A DNA stretch of 5,129 nucleotides from Pseudomonadota bacterium (GTDB lineage Bacteria; Pseudomonadota; Gammaproteobacteria; Acidithiobacillales; Acidithiobacillaceae): assembly GCA_021840785.1 (NCBI GenBank), contig JAKBXD010000144.1, positions 1-5,129 on the forward strand. Direction: 5' to 3'. Each line of letters starts with the position of its first letter. Positions within the stretch are counted from its first letter, which is position 1. A model generated the notes under the pieces. It saw only the letters and a list, made by a program, of their open reading frames with translations. It was not told where the DNA came from and did no database searches. Positions 1-5,129 of the stretch are shown here, piece by piece. The position numbers and the translations under genes are program-made.

Positions 1-557
1 ATCCCAAACGCATCGACTACCGCCAAGGAGGAAATAACCCCGTAGTCATTGAGCGTGCCGTTCGGCCACGCCGACGCACGAATACTCTTTGCGGATCCAA
101 AAATACGTCCGAGCTGCGTAAACTATGCCGCGTATCATCGGCATGCCTACGCGTTCTTCTGCTGCTCGATCTTTCGGATAGGGCAACAGAACGTACCCTC
201 CTGCAGGCCACGTATAATGAGCAGACGGCCGGCCCAGGGAATTTTCAGCGCCATAGCGTACGGGTCATTTATGTACACCGCCAAACAAGCTATCATTTTT
301 CTTGGAAGCCCACGAGGGTGCCGGGGTAATGGCTCGCGTGTCAGCCAGATACCAAAGTTTGGTGCATACGTAGCTCGGGGTGATAGCGGAGAGTATAGCG
401 AGAGACGCGCTGTCGTTTGAGCTTCAAATCAGGATCATCCTAACGTGGCGAGCAGTCCGGGGTCAAAATCAGCCGGATCGATGATGGTTGAGCTTCTGCG
501 CATAGCACGCTTTTGTTAAGCTATGCCTCAGAACGTAAAAGAAGATACCTATAAGGG
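1..557. other. Unrecognised region upstream of the GtrA gene
   Basis: No gene can be supported here. Sampled GC content is about 52%, clearly below the GtrA gene that follows. Two + strand frames stay open for over 100 codons (3 to about 330, without a convincing start, and 49-420 from a TTG), but neither gives a protein with a recognisable motif, membrane segment or clear codon bias. A perfect Shine-Dalgarno-like AAGGAGG at 25-31 has no start codon at a useful distance. The first 45 bases are open in frame 1 and end in TAG (43-45), so they could be the tail of an upstream gene. The last 140 bases before the GtrA start contain an inverted repeat (500-526) and are the likely site of any promoter, but no box pair is good enough to call. 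Confidence 0.55.
500..526. repeat. Inverted repeat GCATAGC / GCTATGC upstream of the GtrA gene
   Basis: Perfect 7-bp arms lie at 500-506 and 520-526, separated by a 13-nt spacer. The repeat ends 31 bp before the ATG at 558. It could be an operator half-site pair or a small hairpin in the leader. There is no T-run after it, so it is not a typical intrinsic terminator. The function is unknown and a 7-bp match could be chance. Confidence 0.4.
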
Positions 558-965
558 ATGGCGTTTCTGAAAACTTTTACAGCCTTCCGTCGGTTCCTAG
601 CCTTCGCGTTCGTCGGTACCTTGGGGTTCCTGGTCGATGCTGGAATCGTGCTTGGACTGACCAGTCTCGGGGCGGGAGCGCTGGCCGCCCAGGCGGTGGC
701 GTTCGCGGTGGCGGTGACCGTCACCTGGCTCGGCAACCGCTCCTGGACCTTTAGGGATTGCGCGGGTCGTCTCGCACTTCCCCAAGAATGGGCACGTTAT
801 GTGTCAGCCAATGCCGTGGGGTGGGTGGTCAATAACGGCGTCTATGGTCTGCTCGTTCTCGCGGTGCCGCTCGTGGCCCGCGAGCCGGTCTGGGCGGTGG
901 CGGCAGGCTCGCTTGCCGGCCTTGTTTTCAATTACACGGCAACCCGCCGGGTGGTCTTTTCGTGA
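558..965 (+). CDS. GtrA-family membrane protein (putative lipid-linked sugar flippase)
   Basis: This 135-residue protein has the length and layout of GtrA/GtcA proteins: four hydrophobic segments at about residues 12-34, 38-58, 84-104 and 110-127 with short loops. Family hallmarks are the N-terminal RFLAFAFVGTLGFLVD stretch (12-27, with Asp27 in the first helix), NRSWTF after helix 2 (60-65) and FNYTATRRVVF at the C-terminus (124-134). Known members act in the inner membrane with a polyprenyl-phosphate glycosyltransferase and are thought to flip, or help flip, the lipid-linked sugar to the outer face. The start is uncertain: TAA at 552-554 blocks upstream extension, and the AAGGG at 553-557 abuts the ATG, so a start at CTG 567 (spacing 9) is conceivable. 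The gene ends in a GTGA overlap with the next reading frame, the classical gtrA-gtrB arrangement, but that partner is truncated. Sampled GC is 70-80%, much higher than the genes after 1125. Confidence 0.9.
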   Translation: MAFLKTFTAFRRFLAFAFVGTLGFLVDAGIVLGLTSLGAGALAAQAVAFAVAVTVTWLGNRSWTFRDCAGRLALPQEWARYVSANAVGWVVNNGVYGLLVLAVPLVAREPVWAVAAGSLAGLVFNYTATRRVVFS

Positions 966-1114
966 GCACGGCACACCCCGCGTCCGACCCCCCGGATACG
1001 CCACCCGTCTTGTCGTTCGTAGTCCCCTGCTATAACGAAGCCGCCAATATCCGCGCGCTCTATGGCCGGATACGCGCGGTCATGGCCGCGTGCCCCGAGG
1101 GCTGGGAATGCGTC

Positions 1115-1124
1115 CATCACGACC
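1115..1124. repeat. Left copy of 10-bp direct repeat CATCACGACC
   Basis: This is identical to 4893-4902. It begins at the base where the GT2 resemblance of the upstream stump ends. The matching bases fail immediately on both sides of the 10-mer (C/T before, A/G after), so the repeat is exactly 10 bp. It is interpreted as one half of a target-site duplication or a recombination microhomology around the block 1125-4892. Confidence 0.65.
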
Positions 1125-1126
1125 AC

Positions 1127-1154
1127 AAGGAGGGTTGTACGTATGCCTCTATAG
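1127..1154 (+). promoter_or_regulatory. Strong ribosome-binding site before a three-codon frame
   Basis: AAGGAGG (1127-1133) is a perfect anti-16S match, 9 nt before ATG at 1143, but that frame reads ATG CCT CTA TAG and stops. TTG at 1135 is too close and its frame ends at 1179. The site lies immediately inside the left edge of the inserted block, so it may be the ribosome-binding site of a gene whose start was lost, or of a vestigial leader. It may also recruit ribosomes near the YfhO-like gene about 90 bp downstream; that is inference. Confidence 0.35.
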
Positions 1155-1166
1155 AACTCACGTGGC

Positions 1167-1178
1167 CACCTGCAGGTG
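1167..1178. repeat. 12-bp perfect palindrome CACCTGCAGGTG with adjoining palindromes
   Basis: CACCTGCAGGTG is fully self-complementary. It overlaps GTGGCCAC (1162-1169), which overlaps CACGTG (1159-1164), giving a chain of three palindromes within 20 bp. It lies in the short non-homologous stretch between the left repeat and the YfhO-like start, where it could be a binding site or a foldable leader. No known regulator is recognised. Confidence 0.35.
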
Positions 1179-1230
1179 AACGGAAATTGGCTTGCGCGTA
1201 CCGAAAGGCAATAACGCGACACAACAGCTT

Positions 1231-3957
1231 ATGACCATCTGGGGTACGACGACACGACCACCACAGGCCTCCAGACGAACGATCACGGAGGATGACGCAA
1301 GCCACGCGGCTCCCGGCCAGATCTGGTATCCCCAGAAACCGGATTGCCTGCCTATTTTTCTGCTCACTCTTCTGCCTTTCGTGCTCGCCTTCCCCGAATT
1401 GGCCGGCTTCTTCAAGACCAACCCGATGGTGCTCTTCGGTTATCTGGCCACCCACGTCCAGGGTGGTCACGCCGGCCAGCCATACATTGACCCCAATGCT
1501 GCCTTCACTACACAAGCCCTGGGTTACCGGGCGGCAAGGGACTGGATGCACGGCATCGTGCCCTGGTGGAACCCCTACTCAGGAGTTGGTTTGCCGCTTG
1601 CGGCCGAATATCAGGGCGCGGCCTTCTTTCCGCTGACGCTCCTGCTTCTCCTCCCCAAAGGCATGCTCCTGGAACACCTTGCATTACAGGTCTTGGCCGG
1701 CTGGGGGACATACGCCCTGTTACGGCAAATAGGCCTCGGGCGGCTAGCCGCCTTGACGGGGGGAATACTTTACGGTTTCGACGGGACCTTGGCATGGTTT
1801 GATCACGCCCCAGCTTTCCCGGTCCCGTTCCTGCCGTGGCTGCTGCTGGGAATCGAGCGCGCCTCGATTAGAGTCAACGCTAATAAACGCGGTGGCTGGC
1901 GTCTTCTCGCCCTGAGCCTTGGGCTCCTGTTACTGGCAGGCTTTCCTGAGACTGCCTACATATGTGGACTCTTTGCCTTGGGATGGGCCCTTGTGCGACT
2001 CTTTCAAACGCCGAGAATGAGGCAGGGTGCGTTTTTGCGTCGCCTAATCCTGGGAGGCGGCGTCGGTCTTGGTCTTGCCGCACCACAAATCCTGGCCTTC
2101 TTTGAATACCTCCCGCTCGCAGATCTGGGCGGTCATGCAGGCGCGTTTGCGCACGCACACCTGCCATTCGTGGCCACCGTCCCTAGCCTTTTCGCTCCCT
2201 ACGCCTTCGGCCCCATATTCACGTTTTCTAGCGTGTGGCCCAAGATATTTCTCACGTGGGGCAACGTGGGGGGGTATGTGGATGTCCTGCTGCTTGCGGT
2301 TGCCCTCTATGGCCTCATCGTCCGCCGATCAGCCCTGGCCGCTTTCCTGTTGCTCTGGACGCTCCTCGCCTGGGCTAAGACCTTCGGCTGGCCGCCGGCC
2401 ATGGCCTTGTGGAATGCCGTGCCCGGTGTACCCAATACGGCGTTTTTCCGCTATGCACCGCCCACATGGGAGCTCGCGGTCATCTTACTCGCCGCGCTTG
2501 GCCTCGATCACATTCGCCACGCAACAGCACTCAATCGCCTGGCCTTGGCAGCCGCCCTGGGGCCTCTATGTGCTCTTTTTCTGGTTTTATTGATGGCCCC
2601 ATCCTTACTATCCCATGCTCGCGCTCATGCCGGTTTACGGCACTGGGCCACGGGCTCCGCGGCGTGGGCCATGCTCACCCTCTGCGGACTGTTTGCGAGC
2701 CTTTTTTGGCTTCCCGCTCGAAAACGCGGGCCTTGGATAGCGGTGCTTCTGATCGTGGACAGTCTATTGACCTTTTTCATACCCACCCTCTCCAATCCAC
2801 GCCATGGCGACGTCGACTACCGTGCCGTGCACTTTCTGCAGCGACGTCTGGGGCTTCAGCGTTTTTATACTCTCGGACCAATCCAAGCCAACTACGGCGC
2901 ATACTTCGGCATAGCATCCATCAATCACAACTACCTCCCGATAAGCCGCACCTGGGTCAAATGGATCCACAATCATCTAGACCCTTACGCCAACTTCGTC
3001 ACCTTTAACGGCAATTTCCCCAGAGGGCCTAGTCAAGCCAAGGAATTGCGGCGGCATCTTGCGGCCTACGAATCGCTCGGCGTAAAATACGTCGTTACGC
3101 CCGCCGGCGACTCCCCATTTACGCCCACACTTTCCACTCGCACCGAACACCGAGACAACCGACCGCTTGTTCTCATGTCAGGACAAAAAGCTACGGGCCT
3201 CATTCCAAGTGACGCCATAAGCCGTAATTGGTCCATCGGCAAGGCAGGCGTTCTCATTGGAAACTACGGCAATCGGTCGAACGGACTGCTACATGTCCGC
3301 CTATGTCAGCGACACCGCTGCGTCGCGGGCGCGGCCTCCCTCAAAAAGTCCCGAAACAATCAGCTTTTTTGGATCCGGCTGCGTCATCCTTTCGCCCTCC
3401 GACCCCACCGATTCATCTCTTATGAGTTTGATCTCTCTCGAGGCCATGGGCCCGTCGCCTTATGGGCGCTACCCGCTGCACATGACTATAGACAACATCT
3501 TTCCGGCCCGTCCGGATCCGTGCCAAAATATGGGCTGCATATTCAGCTTGCAGAGATCCCCACTGTGCAAGTACGCGCGATACGAAAGGTCTATAGTGAT
3601 TCCCTCATGACCATATACAAACTCCCGCACCCCGCGCCCTACTACAGCGCGCTGGGCGGTCCGTGCGTCTTCAGGGGAGTTGCGGCGCTTAATAGCGTTC
3701 TGACCCAATGCCTAACGCCGTCACGCCTCATCCGCCGAGAACTGTACTTCCCGGGGTGGATTGTCACGGTCAACGGCAGACCCGCATCAATTCGCCGCTA
3801 TCAAGGCCTCTTTCAAAGCATCGGCTTGCCGAAAGGCATAAGCCACGTTCGATTTTCCTACTCTCCCCCGCACGAGCAGTGGGCTTGGCTGATCGCGGCG
3901 TTGTCCCTAGTGACATTGATCTTTGATTTCGCCATATCCACACAGAGGAACAGTTGA
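1231..3957 (+). CDS. YfhO-like polytopic membrane protein, putative GT-C glycosyltransferase
   Basis: From ATG 1231 the protein has 908 residues, in the usual range of the YfhO family. About twelve or more hydrophobic segments lie between residues 40 and 518 (for example 40-55, 149-167, 225-258, 270-290, 346-384, 434-456, 474-494, 502-518). A large hydrophilic, probably extracytoplasmic domain follows (about 520-880), and then a last helix (884-902). Family signatures are the first outer loop with YIDPN (85-89; Asp87 is a candidate catalytic acid), WWNPYSGVGLP (112-122), GGILYGFDG (177-185), PNTAFFRYAPP (401-411) and the C-terminal YFPGWIVTVNGRP (839-851) with FSYSPP (875-880). B. subtilis YfhO is needed to glycosylate lipoteichoic acid with CsbB and a GtrA protein, so transfer of a lipid-linked sugar outside the membrane is inferred here. 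The start overlaps the preceding stop as ATGA and lacks a close Shine-Dalgarno; TTG at 1192 would add 13 residues. The GT2 gene follows after 1 nt. Confidence 0.85.
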   Translation: MTIWGTTTRPPQASRRTITEDDASHAAPGQIWYPQKPDCLPIFLLTLLPFVLAFPELAGFFKTNPMVLFGYLATHVQGGHAGQPYIDPNAAFTTQALGYRAARDWMHGIVPWWNPYSGVGLPLAAEYQGAAFFPLTLLLLLPKGMLLEHLALQVLAGWGTYALLRQIGLGRLAALTGGILYGFDGTLAWFDHAPAFPVPFLPWLLLGIERASIRVNANKRGGWRLLALSLGLLLLAGFPETAYICGLFALGWALVRLFQTPRMRQGAFLRRLILGGGVGLGLAAPQILAFFEYLPLADLGGHAGAFAHAHLPFVATVPSLFAPYAFGPIFTFSSVWPKIFLTWGNVGGYVDVLLLAVALYGLIVRRSALAAFLLLWTLLAWAKTFGWPPAMALWNAVPGVPNTAFFRYAPPTWELAVILLAALGLDHIRHATALNRLALAAALGPLCALFLVLLMAPSLLSHARAHAGLRHWATGSAAWAMLTLCGLFASLFWLPARKRGPWIAVLLIVDSLLTFFIPTLSNPRHGDVDYRAVHFLQRRLGLQRFYTLGPIQANYGAYFGIASINHNYLPISRTWVKWIHNHLDPYANFVTFNGNFPRGPSQAKELRRHLAAYESLGVKYVVTPAGDSPFTPTLSTRTEHRDNRPLVLMSGQKATGLIPSDAISRNWSIGKAGVLIGNYGNRSNGLLHVRLCQRHRCVAGAASLKKSRNNQLFWIRLRHPFALRPHRFISYEFDLSRGHGPVALWALPAAHDYRQHLSGPSGSVPKYGLHIQLAEIPTVQVRAIRKVYSDSLMTIYKLPHPAPYYSALGGPCVFRGVAALNSVLTQCLTPSRLIRRELYFPGWIVTVNGRPASIRRYQGLFQSIGLPKGISHVRFSYSPPHEQWAWLIAALSLVTLIFDFAISTQRNS
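3944..3949 (+). promoter_or_regulatory. Ribosome-binding site deciding the GT2 start
   Basis: AGAGGA lies 9 nt before ATG 3959 and inside the last codons of the YfhO-like gene. It favours this start over the in-frame TTG at 3923, which would add 12 residues of non-family sequence. With the 1-nt gap between the genes, translational coupling is likely. Confidence 0.7.
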
Positions 3958-3958
3958 C

Positions 3959-4891
3959 ATGAAGGATTTTAAGGTCGCCGTGCTGGTTCCTTGCTTCAAT
4001 GAGGCGGTGTCCATTGCCAAGGTGGTGACCGACTTCCAAAAGGCGCTCCCGGGTGCAACCATCTACGTTTATGACAACAACTCCAGCGACAGGACTGCAG
4101 ACAAGGCACGCGATGCGGGAGCGATCACGCGACACGAAATACACCAGGGCAAGGGACACGTCGTTCGACGCATGTTCCGAGATATCGAGGCCGACTATTA
4201 CATCATGGTGGATGGCGACGATACCTATGCCGCAGCATCTGCACCCGCTATGCTTCAGCTCGCAATCGACGGATTATACGACCTCGTAAACGCTGTCCGC
4301 GTAGCGCCAGGCAACAAGGCCGCCTATCGCGCTGGACATCGCTTAGGAAATAAACTCCTTACTGGTCTTGTTCTACAGTTATTTGGTAATCAAATCCAGG
4401 ATATGCTATCTGGGTACAAGGTCTTTTCTCGGCGCTTTGTTAAATCGTTTCCCGTCCTATCTCAAGGATTCGATATTGAAACCGAGCTTACTATCCACGC
4501 CCTGGAACTAGAGATGCCGGTCGCTAATCTGGCCTCGCCTTACAAGGAGCGCCATCCAGGGTCTGAGAGCAAGCTGCGTACATACCGTGATGGCCTTCGT
4601 ATACTCGTTATGATTATGATTCTATTAAAACACGAAAGGCCTTTGCAGCTATTTCTTGGCAGCGGCGTAGCACTCATCCTGACATCGCTCTTCCTCGGTT
4701 TACCAGTAGTCCTGCGATACTTTGAAACAGGGCTGGTGTCCAGATTCCCTACGGCATTTCTTGCTATGGGGATTATGCTCCTTGCGTTTCTCAGTATAAC
4801 AACCGGTATTATCCTAGATGGCGTAACTAGGGGCCGTAAGGAAATGCGGCTGCTTGCTTATTTGCACGCCACCGGCACCTACCGCGACTAG
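3959..4891 (+). CDS. GT2 polyprenyl-phosphate glycosyltransferase (DPM1-like)
   Basis: This 310-residue protein has a complete GT-A catalytic domain: VLVPCFNEA (8-16), the nucleotide-binding YDNNSSDRT (38-46), QGKG (63-66), and DGDDTY (85-90), which carries the metal-binding DxD. It also has DMLSGYKVFSRRF (148-160), GFDIETELT (170-178) and the YKERHPGSESKL stretch (195-206) typical of DPM1/polyprenyl-phosphate transferases. Two C-terminal helices (about 232-252 and 264-286) anchor it in the inner membrane. The expected reaction is transfer of a sugar from UDP-, GDP- or similar nucleotide sugar to polyprenyl phosphate on the cytoplasmic face. It lies 1 nt after the YfhO-like gene with a good ribosome-binding site, so the pair very likely works together; GtrA upstream would handle the product. 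Sequence details differ from the GT2 stump at 962, so it is not a duplicate of it. Sampled GC is near 50%, the lowest of the coding genes. The donor sugar cannot be predicted. Confidence 0.9.
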   Translation: MKDFKVAVLVPCFNEAVSIAKVVTDFQKALPGATIYVYDNNSSDRTADKARDAGAITRHEIHQGKGHVVRRMFRDIEADYYIMVDGDDTYAAASAPAMLQLAIDGLYDLVNAVRVAPGNKAAYRAGHRLGNKLLTGLVLQLFGNQIQDMLSGYKVFSRRFVKSFPVLSQGFDIETELTIHALELEMPVANLASPYKERHPGSESKLRTYRDGLRILVMIMILLKHERPLQLFLGSGVALILTSLFLGLPVVLRYFETGLVSRFPTAFLAMGIMLLAFLSITTGIILDGVTRGRKEMRLLAYLHATGTYRD

Positions 4892-4892
4892 T

Positions 4893-4902
4893 CATCACGA
4901 CC
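4893..4902. repeat. Right copy of 10-bp direct repeat CATCACGACC
   Basis: This is identical to 1115-1124. It lies within the codons for VITTD of the GT4 remnant, so this sequence belongs naturally to the GT4 gene, and the left copy would be the duplicated or transplanted one. It starts two bases after the stop codon of the intact GT2 gene. Confidence 0.65.
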
Positions 4903-4955
4903 GATACCATCGGCTGCCGCAAAGCCGTGCGTAACAACGATAACGGACCACCCAT

Positions 4956-4965
4956 CCCAACCCAA
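4956..4965 (+). repeat. Tandem 5-bp duplication CCCAA x2 causing a frameshift
   Basis: CCCAACCCAACCC at 4956-4968 contains two adjacent CCCAA units. Removing one restores a continuous GT4-like reading (PIPT joined directly to RDPTAL), which indicates a slippage-type duplication as one inactivating event in the remnant. Confidence 0.65.
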
Positions 4966-5129
4966 CCCGCGATCCGACCGCGCTCGCAGCCGCCATCACG
5001 CAACTGCTTGCCGACCCTCTCGCGCGCAAACGCATGGGGCACGGGGGCGCGAACGGGCCGAACAGGAGTTTGCCACACCGGTTGTAGTTGGCGAGACGCT
5101 CGCCCTCTATGCCCGGCTAATCCGCCCCT

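Larger units (their letters stand above)
962..1234 (+). pseudogene. Truncated GT2 glycosyltransferase (GtrB/DPM1-like N-terminus)
   Basis: The frame starts with GTG at 962, overlapping the GtrA stop as GTGA. Residues 17-51 match the start of a family-2 polyprenyl-phosphate sugar transferase: a beta strand then VVPCYNEAANI (20-30), an alpha helix, and GWECV (47-51), which in intact relatives leads into a VDDGS-type nucleotide-sugar site. Here the sequence turns into HHDHKEGCT and all resemblance stops at about base 1115. The DxD motif, acceptor region and C-terminal membrane helices are missing; about 40 unrelated codons follow up to TGA 1232-1234. The full protein would be over 300 residues; this frame has 90. 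The break coincides with a 10-bp repeat found again at 4893. The product cannot be an active transferase, but the frame may still matter because its stop overlaps the next start (ATGA, 1231-1234). Confidence 0.8.
1125..4892 (+). other. Putative inserted glycosylation cassette between direct repeats
   Basis: The roughly 3.77-kb block between the two CATCACGACC copies contains the YfhO-like gene and the intact GT2 gene with almost nothing spare: the GT2 stop codon lies one base before the right repeat. Both outer neighbours are broken at the repeats (GT2 stump left, GT4 remnant right), and both are much richer in G+C than the block. No transposase, integrase or tRNA is inside. The two ends (just after 1124, and the complement of the bases before 4893) match at only about 6 of their first 10 positions, so no terminal inverted repeat is claimed. 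A non-autonomous insertion or an illegitimate-recombination import fits; a misassembly is the main alternative. Confidence 0.5.
4891..5129 (+). pseudogene. C-terminal remnant of a GT4 (group 1) glycosyltransferase, frameshifted
   Basis: Read across three frames, this stretch gives the typical end of a GT4 family protein. VITTDTIGCRKAV then NDNGPPIPT (4891-4962) corresponds to the donor-binding loop of the C-terminal Rossmann domain. RDPTALAAAITQLLADP and KRMGHGG (4968-5047) follow, then RERAEQEFATPVV and TLALYARLIRP (5048-5128) as the closing helices. The frame changes twice: a tandem CCCAA duplication at 4956-4965 (+5), and a run of five G at 5043-5047 where six would keep the frame (-1). 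The position normally held by the conserved Glu after GCR is Lys (AAA 4921-4923), and the usual GLL is GPP. The whole N-terminal part is absent: the match starts at the stop codon of the preceding GT2 gene and at the right 10-bp repeat. It runs off the window. It is clearly inactive unless both indels are sequencing errors, and even then it lacks its first domain. Confidence 0.82.

Noticed and set aside
49..420. 123-codon + strand open frame from TTG
   Set aside because: No recognisable motif, no nearby ribosome-binding site (AAGGAGG at 25-31 is 17 nt away), and another frame is open over much of the same stretch. Not supportable as a gene.
417..496. Direct repeat TTGAGCTTC at 417-425 and 488-496
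   Set aside because: Only 9 bp with no associated structure; likely chance.
513..541. Possible sigma-70 promoter TTGTTA with 17-nt spacer and TAAAAG
   Set aside because: Each box matches only about 4 of 6 positions, and such pairs are frequent by chance.
1192..1230. TTG 1192 as start of the YfhO-like gene
   Set aside because: It would add 13 residues without family resemblance; the only Shine-Dalgarno-like bases (around 1174-1179) are 12 nt away. The ATG at 1231 with ATGA overlap is preferred, though not proven.
1117..1551. 144-codon minus-strand frame over the start of the YfhO-like gene
   Set aside because: Antisense shadow of a well-supported membrane protein gene; its translation shows no family features and the opposite strand has clear YfhO signatures.
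2409..3008. 199-codon + strand frame inside the YfhO-like gene
   Set aside because: Out-of-frame shadow; rich in Arg, Ser and Pro with no domain, while the overlapping frame is continuous and family-like.
3923..3958. TTG 3923 as start of the intact GT2 gene
   Set aside because: ATG 3959 has AGAGGA at good spacing and begins directly before the first GT2 beta strand; the extension lies inside the preceding gene.
1125..4892. Classical insertion sequence or composite transposon
   Set aside because: No transposase or integrase reading frame and no convincing terminal inverted repeats (about 6 of 10 end positions match). Only the direct repeats and broken flanks suggest insertion, so it is not labelled a mobile element.
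4827..5078. 83-codon minus-strand frame over the GT2 end and GT4 remnant
   Set aside because: Its translation has no recognisable features, and it covers the stretch explained by the GT4 remnant on the + strand.

Overview
The window looks like a degraded surface-polysaccharide or cell-envelope glycosylation locus of a bacterium. A Gram-negative, probably proteobacterial, host is a guess from the high-GC flanks and gene style; nothing here fixes the taxon. All recognisable genes are on the + strand. They encode a GtrA-family membrane protein (558-965), the N-terminal stump of a family-2 glycosyltransferase (962 to about 1114, reading on to 1234), a large YfhO-like polytopic membrane protein (1231-3957), an intact polyprenyl-phosphate-glycosyltransferase-like GT2 (3959-4891), and the frameshifted C-terminal remnant of a GT4 (group 1) glycosyltransferase (about 4891 to the window edge).

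Layout: bases 1-557 hold no gene I can recognise; the only structure worth noting is a 7-bp-arm inverted repeat just upstream of the GtrA gene. From 558 to 4891 the genes are packed like one operon: a GTGA overlap (962-965), an ATGA overlap (1231-1234) and a 1-nt gap (3958). The GtrA gene, the GT2 stump and the GT4 remnant are strongly GC-rich (about 70-80% in the lines I counted). The two intact genes in the middle are lower, about 53-68% in sampled lines of the YfhO-like gene and about 47-53% in the GT2 gene.

The main observation is that the middle two-gene block (about 1125-4892, roughly 3.8 kb) sits between two broken glycosyltransferase genes. The perfect 10-bp direct repeat CATCACGACC lies at both break points (1115-1124 and 4893-4902). 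The GT2 resemblance ends at the left copy and the GT4 resemblance starts at the right copy. This looks like a cassette inserted with a target-site duplication, although no transposase and no convincing terminal inverted repeats are visible.

Functionally, the intact parts add up to a three-component glycosylation system: a GT2 that charges a lipid carrier with a sugar in the cytoplasm, a GtrA protein that helps present the lipid-linked sugar outside, and a YfhO-like protein that would transfer it to an extracytoplasmic acceptor. The same combination is known as CsbB/GtcA/YfhO in lipoteichoic acid glycosylation of Gram-positive bacteria and resembles GtrA/GtrB/GtrC of O-antigen modification. 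Here the original GtrB-like partner of GtrA seems to have been lost and functionally replaced by the GT2 of the incoming block. The acceptor and the sugar cannot be told from the sequence.
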